Counted from the stretch's first letter, positions 27,286 through 36,876 are shown. The stretch: 64,000 nucleotides of DNA from Clostridia bacterium (GCA_017524725.1 JAFXUZ010000093.1:1-64000), one strand, 5' to 3'. Translations and numbers: made by a program. The notes: generated by a model not told the origin, from the sequence alone.

Positions 27286-29634
27286 ATGCCCAAAAAAGAA
27301 AGCAGCAGTAAAAGCTATCCGATGATCCCCCTTCGGGGGCTCACCGTGTTCCCCTATATGGTGATCCATTTTGACGTGAGCCGTCCCCAGTCGGTGGCGG
27401 CGCTGGAAAAAGCCATGTCCGACGACCAGCGGGTCTTTTTGGTGACCCAGCGGAACGCAGAAGACGAGACGCCCGGCAAAAAGGACCTGTTTACGGTGGG
27501 CGTGGTCGCCCGGATCAAGCAGGTGGTCAATCTTCCGGGGGACAATTTGAGGATCCTGGCCGAAGGAGAAAAGCGCGCCGTCCTGAAAAGAACGGTGCGC
27601 CAGGCAGCTTTTGTCCGGGCCGAAGTTTCTGAGGTAGAGGACAAAGCCGACCGGGAAGATCCGGCCATGGAGGCCCTGGTGCGTCTGACGATGGACACAC
27701 TGGGCACCTATGCTTCGGTAAGCATGCGGGTGCCCCCCGAGACCCTTCAGTCGGTGGAAGAAATGAAGGAGCCCGGTGCGATGGCCGACGTTATCAGCGC
27801 CAATGTGCTCACCCGCATGGAGGACCGGCAGGCCGTCCTTGACGCGCTGGAAGCGGCGGAACGCCTGGAAAAGCTGTGCGCCGTCCTGATGCGTGAAAAC
27901 GAGCTGGCCGCCATTGAAAGGAAGATCCAGGAACGCCTGAGGGAGCAGGTGGACAAAAACCAGAAGGATTATTACCTGCGCGAGCAGATCAAGGCGATCC
28001 AGGAGGAACTGGGCGACAAGGACGCGGGCAATGTGGACGACCTGAGGGAACGCCTGGAAAAAACGCCTCTGAGCGAAGAAGCCTCGGAAAAGGTAAAAAA
28101 AGAACTGGACCGCATCGCAAGGATGGCTCCGGGCATGCCGGAGATCGCCGTGTCCAGGACCTGGGCCGAAACGGTACTGGACCTTCCCTGGGGCGTAGAG
28201 ACGCCTGACAATATGGACCTGAAACATGCCAGGGAAGTGCTGAACGAGGATCATTACGCCATGGACCAGGTGAAGGAGCGGGTCATCGAATTCCTGGCTG
28301 CAAGGGCCAAAAAGGAAAAAGGCGCTCCGGGCGAGGCGGTCAAGGGGCCGATCCTTTGCTTCGTCGGACCTCCGGGCGTGGGCAAGACCTCCATCGTCAA
28401 GGCCATCGCACGGGCGATGGGCAGAAAGTACGTGCGCATGTCTCTGGGCGGCGTCAGGGACGAGGCGGAGATCAGGGGCCACCGGAAGACCTATGTGGGC
28501 GCGATGCCCGGCAGGATCATCACCGGGATGAAGCAGGCCGGCTCCATGAATCCCCTGTTCCTTTTTGATGAGATCGATAAAATGACCTCTGATTTCAGGG
28601 GGGATCCGGCCTCTGCCATGCTGGAGGTGCTTGACGGCGAACAGAACGACCGTTTTCGCGACCATTACCTGGAGATCGCCTTCGACCTGTCGAGGGTGAT
28701 GTTCGTGACCACGGCAAATACCGTGGATACCATTCCCGGCCCCCTGAAGGACAGGATGGAGATCATCGAGGTCCCCAGTTATACAGAGGAAGAAAAACTG
28801 CAGATCGCCAAACGCCACCTTGTTCCCAAACAGCGCAGGGAATACGGCCTGAAGCCGGGCGAGGTTCGGATCGGAGACGCGGTGCTCAAGCGGCTGATCG
28901 AAAACTGGACCCGGGAAGCCGGCGTCCGCCAATTGGAAAGGACCATCGGCCGCGTGATGCGCAAGGCGGTGGTGGAAATGACCGACGAAGGCACCGAAAA
29001 TGTGACGGTGAGTGCGGGCAGGCTTGAAAAATACCTCGGCGCCCCCCGATACCTGAGGGAGATGCCGGAAAAGGAGCCCCTTTGCGGGGTGGTCAACGGC
29101 CTGGCCTATACCGCTGTTGGGGGCGAGACCCTGACGGTGGAATGCCTGGGCATGCCCGGCACAGGCCAATTGATCCTGACGGGGCAGCTGGGCGACGTGA
29201 TGAAGGAAAGCGCCAGGGCGGCCCTGAGCTATGTGCGGGCTCACGGTACGGCATGGGGCGTCAGGGACGGGTTTTACAAGGATACGGATATCCATATCCA
29301 TGTGCCCGAGGGAGCCGTGCCCAAGGACGGTCCATCCGCGGGCGTGACGATGGTCACGGCCATGATGAGCGCCCTGGGCGGAAGAAAATGCAGGCAGGAC
29401 GCCGCAATGACCGGCGAGGTCACGCTCCGGGGACGGGTGCTGCCCATCGGCGGCGTCAAGGAAAAACTGCTGGCAGCTTACCGTGCCGGCATCAGGGTGA
29501 TCCTGCTTCCCAGGGAAAACCGCAAAGACCTGGAGGAGATCCCGGAGCATGTGCGCTCGTCCTTCGATATCCGTTACGCGGATTGTGTGGAGGATGTTCT
29601 GAAAGCCGTCCTCTGCGGCGAAGACGTCAAATAA
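27286..29634 (+). CDS. lon: ATP-dependent protease Lon
   Basis: The 782-residue product has full LonA length. Residues ~8-195 are the N-terminal substrate-recognition domain ([20 protein letters not shown]). The coiled-coil linker runs ~195-310. The AAA+ module has Walker [20 protein letters not shown] (~365) and Walker [10 protein letters not shown]. The Ser-Lys protease domain occupies ~590-775, with the catalytic Ser in [11 protein letters not shown] and the catalytic Lys in [20 protein letters not shown] precedes the ATG. It degrades misfolded and regulatory proteins and is followed 18 bases later by engB. Confidence 0.97.
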   Translation: MPKKESSSKSYPMIPLRGLTVFPYMVIHFDVSRPQSVAALEKAMSDDQRVFLVTQRNAEDETPGKKDLFTVGVVARIKQVVNLPGDNLRILAEGEKRAVLKRTVRQAAFVRAEVSEVEDKADREDPAMEALVRLTMDTLGTYASVSMRVPPETLQSVEEMKEPGAMADVISANVLTRMEDRQAVLDALEAAERLEKLCAVLMRENELAAIERKIQERLREQVDKNQKDYYLREQIKAIQEELGDKDAGNVDDLRERLEKTPLSEEASEKVKKELDRIARMAPGMPEIAVSRTWAETVLDLPWGVETPDNMDLKHAREVLNEDHYAMDQVKERVIEFLAARAKKEKGAPGEAVKGPILCFVGPPGVGKTSIVKAIARAMGRKYVRMSLGGVRDEAEIRGHRKTYVGAMPGRIITGMKQAGSMNPLFLFDEIDKMTSDFRGDPASAMLEVLDGEQNDRFRDHYLEIAFDLSRVMFVTTANTVDTIPGPLKDRMEIIEVPSYTEEEKLQIAKRHLVPKQRREYGLKPGEVRIGDAVLKRLIENWTREAGVRQLERTIGRVMRKAVVEMTDEGTENVTVSAGRLEKYLGAPRYLREMPEKEPLCGVVNGLAYTAVGGETLTVECLGMPGTGQLILTGQLGDVMKESARAALSYVRAHGTAWGVRDGFYKDTDIHIHVPEGAVPKDGPSAGVTMVTAMMSALGGRKCRQDAAMTGEVTLRGRVLPIGGVKEKLLAAYRAGIRVILLPRENRKDLEEIPEHVRSSFDIRYADCVEDVLKAVLCGEDVK

Positions 29635-29652
29635 AAAAGGCCGGGTGAAGGA

Positions 29653-30249
29653 ATGGAGATCAAATCGTCGCGTTTTGTTACGTCCATGTCCGACTATCGC
29701 GCTCCCGCGGAGGGGTTCGGGCAGATAGCCATGTGCGGGCGCAGCAATGTGGGGAAGAGCAGCCTGATCAACTGTCTGTGCAGGCGGTCAAAGCTGGCCA
29801 AGGTGGGAGCAGCGCCCGGAAAAACCCGGCTGATCAATTTTTTTGCGGTCAACGAAGGGGAAGAACCGTTTTTCCTGGTGGACCTGCCCGGGTATGGCTT
29901 CGCGAAGGCGGACAAGCAGGAGATCGCCCGCTGGGGCGCCATGATGGATAAGTATTTCACCTCCTGCGACAGCCTGAAAGGGGTCATCCATGTGGTGGAT
30001 ATCCGGCATGAACCCACCCGGGACGATATTCAGATGAATACCTTTCTCAGGCAGTGCGGCATCCCGTTTGTCGTGGCGGTCAACAAGGCCGACAAGATCA
30101 GCCGCGGAGCCAGGCAGAAATACCTGGCCCCGATCCTGCGTGCCCTGCAGGTGCAGCCCTGGCAGACGGTCGTTTTTTCGGCGGAGGATGAAACAGGCAG
30201 GGAGGATATGCTGCTGCAGCTCGAAAAAATGCTTCGGGACGAAAACTGA
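29653..30249 (+). CDS. engB: Ribosome biogenesis GTP-binding protein YsxC/EngB
   Basis: A 198-residue TRAFAC GTPase required for late 50S assembly. G1 is GRSNVGKSSL (residues ~29-38), G2 includes GKTRLINFF, G3 is DLPGYGFAK, and G4 is NKADK. Length matches the family. lon-engB is a very common pairing in Bacillota, and the 18-base gap suggests a single transcript. Confidence 0.96.
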   Translation: MEIKSSRFVTSMSDYRAPAEGFGQIAMCGRSNVGKSSLINCLCRRSKLAKVGAAPGKTRLINFFAVNEGEEPFFLVDLPGYGFAKADKQEIARWGAMMDKYFTSCDSLKGVIHVVDIRHEPTRDDIQMNTFLRQCGIPFVVAVNKADKISRGARQKYLAPILRALQVQPWQTVVFSAEDETGREDMLLQLEKMLRDEN

Positions 30250-30350
30250 CCGGGTTTTTCGGGCTGCCGTGCCGGCGCTTTCCAAACGGGGCACTCCGCG
30301 GGTTTGTTATGGACCGGAAATAATATCTTTTGTATATTTCCTCCGGGGTA

Positions 30351-30379
30351 TTGCTTGCGCGCAAAAACCGTTGTATAAT
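30351..30379 (+). promoter_or_regulatory. Promoter of the zinc-ribbon gene
   Basis: TTGCTT (30351-30356), 17 bases, perfect TATAAT (30374-30379), about 60 bases before the ATG at 30441. Confidence 0.78.
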
Positions 30380-30440
30380 GCGCCTTGCATAAGGGATCAG
30401 ATATGATCGAGTGAAAAACCTGAAAAGAGGGGTCGAAGAT

Positions 30441-30851
30441 ATGCGGCTGAGAAAATGTCCACGCTGTGAGCTTAATTACATCCAGGAGGATGAAGACTAC
30501 TGCAAGGTGTGCAAACGGGAAATGAAGGGCGAGGATGTCGTGGAAGAGGTGGAAATGTGCACCGTGTGCAACGAGCATCCGGCCATGCCCGGCAAGGACA
30601 TCTGCCTGTTCTGTTACAAGGAAATGCAGCCCACAGGCCAGGAAAACCTTGACACCGAAGGAGAAACGATCAGTGTGGATGTGGGGATCGATCCGGTGTC
30701 GTCCATGGATGAGATCATTTCCGACAACGATGACGATATTCCCGCCGGGGAATACAAGGAGATCGAGGATGACCTGAGCCTGGATGAGATGGGCGATGAC
30801 GAACAGAAAGACGACGAAGACGACGATGAGGACGAATACGGGGACAACTGA
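30441..30851 (+). CDS. Zinc-ribbon protein with long acidic tail
   Basis: The ATG at 30441 (MRLRKCPRCE) follows GAGGGG at about 8 bases and gives 136 residues; a GTG at 30411 is less likely. Four CxxC pairs are visible: CPRC (residue 6), CKVC (~21), CTVC (~40) and CLFC (~56), enough for two zinc sites. From about residue 72 the protein becomes an Asp/Glu-rich tail ending in DDEDDDEDEYGDN. I do not recognise a named family. The acidic tail could bind basic proteins or ribosomes. It shares a transcript with the phosphoesterase 3 bases downstream. Confidence 0.72.
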   Translation: MRLRKCPRCELNYIQEDEDYCKVCKREMKGEDVVEEVEMCTVCNEHPAMPGKDICLFCYKEMQPTGQENLDTEGETISVDVGIDPVSSMDEIISDNDDDIPAGEYKEIEDDLSLDEMGDDEQKDDEDDDEDEYGDN

Positions 30852-30854
30852 TTC

Positions 30855-31544
30855 ATGAACATATTTGCGATTGCCGATCTGCACCTTCCGGGCGGGACGG
30901 ACAAAACCATGGACGTTTTCGGCAAGCGCTGGGAAGGCCATTTCGACAGGATCCGCACTTCCTGGTACGAACAGGTGGGGGAGGAGGATACGGTACTCCT
31001 GCCGGGGGATCTGTCGTGGGCGATGCAGATGGAGGATGCACTGAAGGATCTGAACGATATCGGCGTTCTTCCGGGCAAAAAGGTCATCCTTCGCGGCAAC
31101 CATGACTACTGGTGGAACAGCATAGGCAAACTTAGGCGGGCCCTGCCGGCAAATATGTTTGCCCTTCAGAACGACGCCGTCTGCGTGGAAGGGGTCACGT
31201 TCTGCGGATCCCGGGGATGGACCCATCCGGATGAAAGCGCCGAGGACGACGAAAACCGGAAGATCTACGAGCGGGAGCTGATCCGGATGGAAATGTCACT
31301 GGAGCAAGGCGCCAGGCTGGGCGGCAGGATGGTTGTGATGACCCATTATCCGCCGCTGAACGAAAAGCACGAGCATACCCGGATGAGCCGCCTGATCGCA
31401 TCCTATGCGCCGACGGACGTAGTGTACGGGCATCTGCATGGCGCGGCGCTCAGGGGCGCCTTTGACGGCGTCATGGACGGAATACGTTACCGCTGCGTGT
31501 CCTGCGACGGGACCGGCTTCAAGGTGGTGCCCATCGGTGAATGA
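30855..31544 (+). CDS. Metallophosphoesterase of the calcineurin-like family
   Basis: A 229-residue protein with all five motifs of the two-metal fold: DLHLPGG (residues ~7-13), GDLSWAM (~52-58), GNHDYWW (~75-81), THYPP (~162-166) and GHLHG (~194-198). The spacing and WAM after the GD motif fit the YkuE/YfcE-like group often annotated as putative phosphohydrolase. The substrate cannot be told. It starts 3 bases after the zinc-ribbon gene. Confidence 0.88.
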   Translation: MNIFAIADLHLPGGTDKTMDVFGKRWEGHFDRIRTSWYEQVGEEDTVLLPGDLSWAMQMEDALKDLNDIGVLPGKKVILRGNHDYWWNSIGKLRRALPANMFALQNDAVCVEGVTFCGSRGWTHPDESAEDDENRKIYERELIRMEMSLEQGARLGGRMVVMTHYPPLNEKHEHTRMSRLIASYAPTDVVYGHLHGAALRGAFDGVMDGIRYRCVSCDGTGFKVVPIGE

Positions 31545-31572
31545 CAATAACAGATAAACATGTCGCAAAGTG

Positions 31573-31595
31573 CGCGCCTTTCAGGCGCGTTTTTT
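31573..31595 (+). terminator. Terminator after the phosphoesterase gene
   Basis: CGCGCC, a 5-base loop and GGCGCG followed by TTTTTT, about 30 bases beyond the stop. Confidence 0.82.
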
Positions 31596-31813
31596 GTTTG
31601 CCGTTTTCCTGCCCCGGAAGGCAGGTCACGCGGCGGCGTCCCATGATGTGCGGCCGGGAGTGAAATCCGGGCCTTTTTTATGAGCAGACGCTGAAAGAAT
31701 ACTTTGGTATATTATGAAAAAAACATACAGAATTGGGACATATTTAAGTAATAAAATCGCGATTTCTTAAAAGATTTTAACAATTAGAAAGAGGATATTT
31801 TCAGCTGATGGGG

Positions 31814-31841
31814 AATATAGGGGATGAAACCCCAATATATT
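31814..31841 (+). other. Hairpin in the long A/T-rich leader region before mraZ
   Basis: AATATAGGGG pairs with CCCC and TATATT (two bulged A) around a 6-base loop. It is the clearest structure in the 431-base gap 31545-31975. Apart from the terminator at its left end and the promoter at its right end, the gap is strikingly A/T-rich and contains no gene that I can see. Confidence 0.4.
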
Positions 31842-31928
31842 GTGTGTGGATGGAAAAAATGATGAAAATTGTTACGCTATTATTACGGAAATGTTCCTAA
31901 AATGAGTATTTCTTATAAAAAATAATCC

Positions 31929-31957
31929 TTGCTTTTCAATGGGCGGTGGGGTAAAAT
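31929..31957 (+). promoter_or_regulatory. Promoter of the mraZ division cluster, with TGGG repeats in the spacer
   Basis: TTGCTT (31929-31934), 17 bases, TAAAAT (31952-31957). The spacer contains TGGGC (31940) and TGGGG (31947), and another TGGGG occurs at 31987. MraZ is known to bind TGGG-type repeats, so these are candidate autoregulatory sites, although the spacing is not the standard 10 bases. Confidence 0.65.
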
Positions 31958-32008
31958 GCAATTACAGGCCACTTTGTGGTGAATTGTGGGGATTGTGTGG
32001 TGGAAAAG

Positions 32009-32542
32009 ATGGGGGAGGATCGTGATGTCACGACCGGCCGCGGTACACCGGACGCGGCTGATTCACTGTCGTCCGCCGACACGTCCTGGGATCTGGGCTT
32101 TACCGGGAATTATACGCACGGCCTGGACGCGAAGGGAAGGCTGATCATTCCCGTGGCGTTCAGGGAATCCCTGGGGACCAGGTTCGCAGTCTGTCCTTCG
32201 CCGGATTTCAAAAAGATCGCGGTGTATCCCCTCAAAGCATGGCTGGAGCGCAGGAACGAATACCTGGCCCTGTGCCGGAAGGACGCGGAAATCAGGCGGA
32301 TACTGGACATGTTCACCAAGTACTCTTTTGTCGACAGCGAAATGGACAGCCAGGGAAGGCTCCTGCTTCCCGCCGCCCTTCGCGCAAAGCTTCTCGGGGA
32401 TACCAGGGACGTGGATATCAGCGGTTCCTATGACCATATCATCGTTCAGGAAGCCACGAAATCTCAGGCGGAAGACACCAGCTTTGGGGAGGATTTCCCT
32501 GACGTGTATGCCGCCGTTGCCAGGGCGCAGAAACTGCAGTGA
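32009..32542 (+). CDS. mraZ: Transcriptional regulator MraZ
   Basis: The protein contains two AbrB/SpoVT-type MraZ repeats: GNYTHGLDAKGRLIIPVAFR and, later, VDSEMDSQGRLLLPAALR, both with the DxxGR signature. I choose ATG 32009 (177 residues, GGTGG upstream); a GTG at 31976 would start only about 12 bases after the predicted transcript start with no ribosome binding site. Either way there is an N-terminal extension of 30-40 residues before the first repeat, unlike typical MraZ of ~145 residues, and a ~20-residue C-terminal extension. MraZ represses its own dcw operon. rsmH, its usual neighbour, is absent here. Confidence 0.92.
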   Translation: MGEDRDVTTGRGTPDAADSLSSADTSWDLGFTGNYTHGLDAKGRLIIPVAFRESLGTRFAVCPSPDFKKIAVYPLKAWLERRNEYLALCRKDAEIRRILDMFTKYSFVDSEMDSQGRLLLPAALRAKLLGDTRDVDISGSYDHIIVQEATKSQAEDTSFGEDFPDVYAAVARAQKLQ

Positions 32543-32565
32543 CCTTTCAGGAAGAAGGATAACTG

Positions 32566-33120
32566 ATGAATATCAGGACAGGAAGATACCAGAATACCGG
32601 CGTGGCTGCGGCGGGCAGCACTGTCCGGTTCGGCATCGGGGATGCGGCGTACCTGCCGGATTCCGAAGCCGGGACCGATCTTGCCGGCTGTTTCCGCGCT
32701 GACACGAGTGTTCAGCGGAGGCACAGGTACGAAGCAAGGACCGTTTCGTTCAAAAGCGCGATGGTCATTGTTTCGATCGTTCTTTTTGTCTGCAGCTGCG
32801 TAACTGTCTCCAGGTGCATGGCAGTCCGGTCTATGGAGGGCAAGGTAAAGCAGATCGTGGCCGAGATGGACAGGACCAGGAGGGACAACATCGTCCTTCG
32901 CCAGCAGGTGGCGGAGGTGAGGGACCTTTCGAGGATAGGCATTATCGCTGTGACGAAGCTTGGAATGGTAGCTTCTGATGACAGCAACACCGTGGAGATC
33001 GAAGTGCTCCAGGTGGAGAAATTTGCGGGATCGGTCGAGAGAGACGGAGGCGAGAAAGCCTTGAATGTTTCCGACGGCACAGCGCCCAGCATGATGGGAA
33101 GCGGCAGGGCCGGCCGCTGA
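32566..33120 (+). CDS. ftsL: FtsL/DivIC-like septum protein
   Basis: A 184-residue bitopic protein. Residues 1-62 are a cytoplasmic tail; ~63-85 form one membrane helix (AMVIVSIVLFVCSCV); ~90-120 form a short coiled coil (MEGKVKQIVAEMDRTRRDN, then IVLRQQVAEVRDLSR). The next part, IGIIAVTKLGMV, matches the region after the FtsL coiled coil. Position between mraZ and murE supports FtsL, the partner of DivIB and DivIC at the division site. The C-terminal ~30 residues are low-complexity. Confidence 0.78.
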   Translation: MNIRTGRYQNTGVAAAGSTVRFGIGDAAYLPDSEAGTDLAGCFRADTSVQRRHRYEARTVSFKSAMVIVSIVLFVCSCVTVSRCMAVRSMEGKVKQIVAEMDRTRRDNIVLRQQVAEVRDLSRIGIIAVTKLGMVASDDSNTVEIEVLQVEKFAGSVERDGGEKALNVSDGTAPSMMGSGRAGR

Positions 33121-33175
33121 CCGATCCCCGGATGTAAGGATAAATGATGGGCTTTCCATCAGGAAGGGCTTGAAG

Positions 33176-34648
33176 ATGTTATTGTCAGAATTGGTCCGGA
33201 TGTGTTCATCGGAGGTGGTGGACATCCGGGGAGACTGCGAAATTGACGACCTGGCCATGGATACCCGCAAACCCATGTGCAAGGCCCTGTTTTTCTGTAT
33301 TTCCGGTGCCCGGTATGATTCCCATCGTTTTGCGGAACAGGCGGTAAAGAACGGGGCTGTATGCCTTGCGGTGGAAAAATGGCTGGACGATGTTCCTGTG
33401 CCCCAGGTCCTGGTCAACAACGGCCGGAAGGCCATGACAGCAATGTCCCAGGCTTTTTTTGGCTACCCTGCCCGCGGAATGAAGATCCTGGGGGTCACGG
33501 GAACCAAGGGAAAGACCACCACCAGCTACCTGATGAAGGCTATCATGGAAAAAGCCGGCTATAAGTGCGGTCTGATAGGTACGACCGGCAACATGATCGG
33601 CACAAGGTACCTTAAAAGCGAATTTACCACCCCCGAACCCATCGACCTGCACAGGACCCTTCGGCAGATGGCTGACGAGGGCGTGACCTGTGTGAGCATG
33701 GAGGTATCAGCCCATGCGCTGAACATGGGCCGCCTGGAAGGCCTGCATTTTGAGGCAGGGTGCTATACCAACCTGTCGCAGGACCATTTGGACCTTTTCG
33801 GCACGATGGAGAATTATTTTCAATGCAAAAAAACCTTCTTTGACGCCAAATGGATCAGTGCAGCGTCGGTCAATGCCGACGATGAAAAAGGTGCGGAGAT
33901 CATCAGGGACCTCAATGTTCCGAGGATGACTTACGGCATAGCTCAGAATGCGGACCTGTATGCCAGGGATATCGAGATCACCGAAAACGGCGTAGGGTTC
34001 ACCATGGGCTTTTCGGGAATGTGGGAATACCCGGTGCGGCTCCGGCTGACAGGCACCTTCAACGTGTACAACGCGCTTGCGGCAGCCAGTGTGGGCATGA
34101 TCGTGGGGGTCAAGCCGGAGATCATCACCGAAGCCCTCGAAAGTGTCAGGGCGGTGCCGGGACGGGCGGAGATGCTTGAAACGGGTACGCCGTACAAGGT
34201 GATCCTGGATTATTCCCATTCTCCGGACGCACTGGAAAATATCCTGAACACGGTTAGGGAATTTGCCCGGGGCAGGGTGATCTGTGTCTTTGGCTGCGGC
34301 GGGGACCGGGATAAGCTGAAACGTCCCCTGATGGGTGAGATATCCGGAAGGCTGGCAGACCTGAGCATCCTGACGAGCGACAATCCCAGGAGCGAAGATC
34401 CATATGAGATCCTGGCGGCCATTGAGGAAGGGATCAGGCGCACCGGCGGAGAATACAAGATGATCGAGAACCGGAAGGACGCCATCAGATACGCCATGGA
34501 GCACGCCGGGGAAGGCGACATGATCATCCTGGCGGGCAAGGGCCACGAGACCTATCAGGAGATCAGGGGTGTAAAACGTCCGTTCAACGAAAAAACGGTG
34601 GTCCAGAGATTGCTTAAGGAGATCGCGGCCGGGCATCAGGACCTATAA
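33176..34648 (+). CDS. murE: UDP-N-acetylmuramoyl-L-alanyl-D-glutamate ligase MurE
   Basis: I take ATG 33176 (MLLSELVRMC) because AGGAAGGG precedes it; a TTG two codons earlier is possible. The 490-residue Mur ligase has the ATP motif GVTGTKGKTTTSYLMKA (~residues 106-122), FTTPEPIDL, the domain-2 motif MEVSAHAL, and the carboxy domain with DYSHSPDALEN. The motif DNPRSEDP (~residues 402-409) is the signature for meso-diaminopimelate as the added amino acid. It adds the third residue of the peptidoglycan stem peptide in the cytoplasm. Confidence 0.95.
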   Translation: MLLSELVRMCSSEVVDIRGDCEIDDLAMDTRKPMCKALFFCISGARYDSHRFAEQAVKNGAVCLAVEKWLDDVPVPQVLVNNGRKAMTAMSQAFFGYPARGMKILGVTGTKGKTTTSYLMKAIMEKAGYKCGLIGTTGNMIGTRYLKSEFTTPEPIDLHRTLRQMADEGVTCVSMEVSAHALNMGRLEGLHFEAGCYTNLSQDHLDLFGTMENYFQCKKTFFDAKWISAASVNADDEKGAEIIRDLNVPRMTYGIAQNADLYARDIEITENGVGFTMGFSGMWEYPVRLRLTGTFNVYNALAAASVGMIVGVKPEIITEALESVRAVPGRAEMLETGTPYKVILDYSHSPDALENILNTVREFARGRVICVFGCGGDRDKLKRPLMGEISGRLADLSILTSDNPRSEDPYEILAAIEEGIRRTGGEYKMIENRKDAIRYAMEHAGEGDMIILAGKGHETYQEIRGVKRPFNEKTVVQRLLKEIAAGHQDL

Positions 34649-34657
34649 AACTGCCGA

Positions 34658-34684
34658 GGCTCGGTTCTGACCGGGCCTTTTTCT
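34658..34684 (+). terminator. Terminator-like hairpin between murE and murD
   Basis: GGCTCGGT pairs with ACCGGGCC (one G-U) around TCTG, followed by TTTTTCTT. Since no clear promoter precedes murD, it may act as an attenuator inside the operon. Confidence 0.65.
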
Positions 34685-34712
34685 TGACTGTATGATATCA
34701 GAGGTGAAAAGG

Positions 34713-36107
34713 ATGAAGATCACTGAGCGGGACATCGTGATGAAAAAAGGAACGGAATTCGCATTCAGGAAGGTGCTGATCGTCGGGATGGCGAGAAGCG
34801 GGGTGGCGGCCGCGGCGCTTGCCAACGAGATCGGTGCTTCAGTTACGGTAACGGATACGAAAAAACGGGAAGAACTCGGAGACGCGCTCGCCCCCCTGGA
34901 AGGAACGGGGATCTGTGAGGCTTTGGGCGAGGACGGGACGGCGAGAGTGAAGGACAGCGACCTTGTGATGATCTCGCCGGGCGTGCCGCTGAACGCGCCG
35001 GTGGTCCGGGAGGCGGAACGCCTGGGGATCCCGGTGACCGGTGAACTGGAATTCGCGTCCATCCTGTGTCCCTGCGAATACGCCGCGGTTACCGGCACCA
35101 ACGGAAAGACCACCACCGTGACCCTGCTTTCTGAAATGTTTGATGCCGAGGGAATGGGAAAGCATGCCTGCGGAAATATCGGGTATCCGTTCTGCCAGTC
35201 CTTGACCGAATGCCGGAAAGAGGATAAACTGGTCGCGGAGGTTTCCAGCTTTCAGCTGGAAACGACGGTCCGTTTTCATCCTCGGGCAGCGGCGGTGCTG
35301 AATGTGACGGAGGACCATCTGAACCGCCACGGGACCATGGAGGTTTATACCGGACTGAAGCGCCACATTTTTGACGCGATGGACGAAAACGACACGGCTG
35401 TATTGAACATGGAAGACGCCCTGACTCGGGGAATGACGGATATCCGTCCCAGGATCCTGATGTTCTCATCGGTGAACGAAACAAAAGAAGGTCTGTTTTT
35501 AAAAAACGGCGTCGTTACTTCCAGGATCGACGGCAGGGAGACCGCGATCATACCTGCGGAGGAGATCTATATCCCCGGCAGGCATAACCTGGAGAATGCC
35601 ATGGCCGCATCCGCCCTGGCGCTGTCCATGGGGGTGAGCCCGGAAAACGTGGCGAGGACGCTGAAGACCTTCAAAGGCGTGGAACACAGGATCGAATTTG
35701 TCCGTGAAAAGGAAGGCGTCAGGTACATCAACGACTCCAAGGGGACCAACTGCGATTCCACCGAAAAAGCGGTCCTGGCCATGGACCGGCCCACGGTACT
35801 GATCCTTGGGGGATACGACAAGCACGTTTCCTTCGACGGGCTGTCACGCCTGATAAAGGACAGCCCCATGATAAGGGAATGCGTGATCATCGGCGATACG
35901 GCGGACAAAATAGAACAGAGTCTGAAAAAGGCCGGGTTTACGGATACTGTGCGGGCGGGAGATATGGAAGAAGCCGTCAGGGTCTCCGGAAGCCTCTGCA
36001 GGGAAGGATGGAACGTTCTTCTGTCCCCGGCGTGCGCTTCCTTCGATATGTTCAGGGATTTCGAGGAGCGGGGACGGGTATTCAAGGAGATCGTGAACAG
36101 ACTGTAA
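34713..36107 (+). CDS. murD: UDP-N-acetylmuramoylalanine--D-glutamate ligase MurD
   Basis: ATG 34713 (MKITERDIVM) is preceded by GAGGTG; another ATG at 34692 has none. The 464-residue ligase adds D-glutamate to UDP-MurNAc-L-Ala. Motifs: N-terminal Rossmann-like start VLIVGMARSGVAAA, ATP loop AVTGTNGKTTTVTLL (~residues 127-141), VLNVTEDHLNRHGTME, the ligand region GVEHRIEFV, YINDSKGTNCDSTEKA, and LGGYDKHVSF. mraY and murF, which normally flank it, are missing. Confidence 0.95.
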   Translation: MKITERDIVMKKGTEFAFRKVLIVGMARSGVAAAALANEIGASVTVTDTKKREELGDALAPLEGTGICEALGEDGTARVKDSDLVMISPGVPLNAPVVREAERLGIPVTGELEFASILCPCEYAAVTGTNGKTTTVTLLSEMFDAEGMGKHACGNIGYPFCQSLTECRKEDKLVAEVSSFQLETTVRFHPRAAAVLNVTEDHLNRHGTMEVYTGLKRHIFDAMDENDTAVLNMEDALTRGMTDIRPRILMFSSVNETKEGLFLKNGVVTSRIDGRETAIIPAEEIYIPGRHNLENAMAASALALSMGVSPENVARTLKTFKGVEHRIEFVREKEGVRYINDSKGTNCDSTEKAVLAMDRPTVLILGGYDKHVSFDGLSRLIKDSPMIRECVIIGDTADKIEQSLKKAGFTDTVRAGDMEEAVRVSGSLCREGWNVLLSPACASFDMFRDFEERGRVFKEIVNRL

Positions 36108-36131
36108 GAAACAGCCGGGGGAGGGCGAAGA

Positions 36132-36854
36132 ATGAAAAGCCGAGGCGCCGTCAGGAGGATGATCCTGCTGCTGGTCCTTTTGATCGCGGTCCTTGTGATC
36201 CTGAACGAAACTGTTTTCAGGATCCATTCGGTCCGGATCGAAGGCAACTACAGGATCCCTTCCGGGGATATCGTGACCCTTGCCGGACTTGACACGGGCG
36301 CTTCCTATTTTTTTATCAATGAGGAACGCATCGCCGAAGGCATCAATTCAAACAGGTATCTTGTATACAGGAAGCTTGAAAAGACGTTTCCTGACCGGCT
36401 GACACTTTTCGTCACCGAGAAGACCCCCTGCTGCGTACTGAAAAGCACTAACGGTCTGTATCTGATGGACCAGGAAGGCATGGTCCTTGAAAAGATCGGA
36501 CAGCCTGACGCTGAGGGATGGATCACTGTCACGGGGCTTACCGTCAGGGAAATACGGGTCGGGAGCGTTGTGAACAGCTCGAATCCCGAACAGCTGAAAG
36601 CCTGCACGCTGATCCTTGACGAAATGCTTGTGCAGGGCGTGACGGGGCTGTTTTCGGAAATGAACTGTTCCGACCCCGGCCGCCTCTTTTTGACCAGCAG
36701 GGACGGATACATTATCTCCCTGGGCGACGCAAAGGACATTCGTGCCAAAATCCTTACGATCAGGGGCGTGCTCGAATACATGCAGATATATGATATGCCC
36801 CCCGGAAGCCTTGACGCTTCGGTCCCCGGAAATATTACCTATACGCCCGAATGA
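36132..36854 (+). CDS. ftsQ: Cell division protein FtsQ/DivIB
   Basis: A 240-residue bitopic protein. After a short basic cytoplasmic segment, residues ~11-30 form the membrane helix (MILLLVLLIAVLVILNETVF). A POTRA domain follows (HSVRIEGNYRIPSGDIVTL to ~residue 100) and then the FtsQ beta domain with LYLMDQEGMVLEK and a YIISLGDAKDIRAKI helix. It links FtsL/DivIC in the divisome. GGGGGAGGG lies upstream of the start. Its stop codon lies in the loop of the following terminator. Confidence 0.9.
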   Translation: MKSRGAVRRMILLLVLLIAVLVILNETVFRIHSVRIEGNYRIPSGDIVTLAGLDTGASYFFINEERIAEGINSNRYLVYRKLEKTFPDRLTLFVTEKTPCCVLKSTNGLYLMDQEGMVLEKIGQPDAEGWITVTGLTVREIRVGSVVNSSNPEQLKACTLILDEMLVQGVTGLFSEMNCSDPGRLFLTSRDGYIISLGDAKDIRAKILTIRGVLEYMQIYDMPPGSLDASVPGNITYTPE

Positions 36855-36876
36855 TGCTTCGGGCTTTTTGCTTTTT
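36845..36876 (+). terminator. Terminator overlapping the ftsQ stop codon
   Basis: GCCCGAA, loop TGATGC containing the stop, TTCGGGC, then TTTTTGCTTTTT. It separates the upstream dcw genes from ftsA-ftsZ. Confidence 0.85.

Noticed and set aside
26992..29550. 852-codon open frame antisense to lon
   Set aside because: It mirrors the codons of a clearly conserved lon gene, has no ribosome binding site, and its translation is His/Gly/Arg-rich without any domain. Long antisense frames are common in GC-rich DNA.
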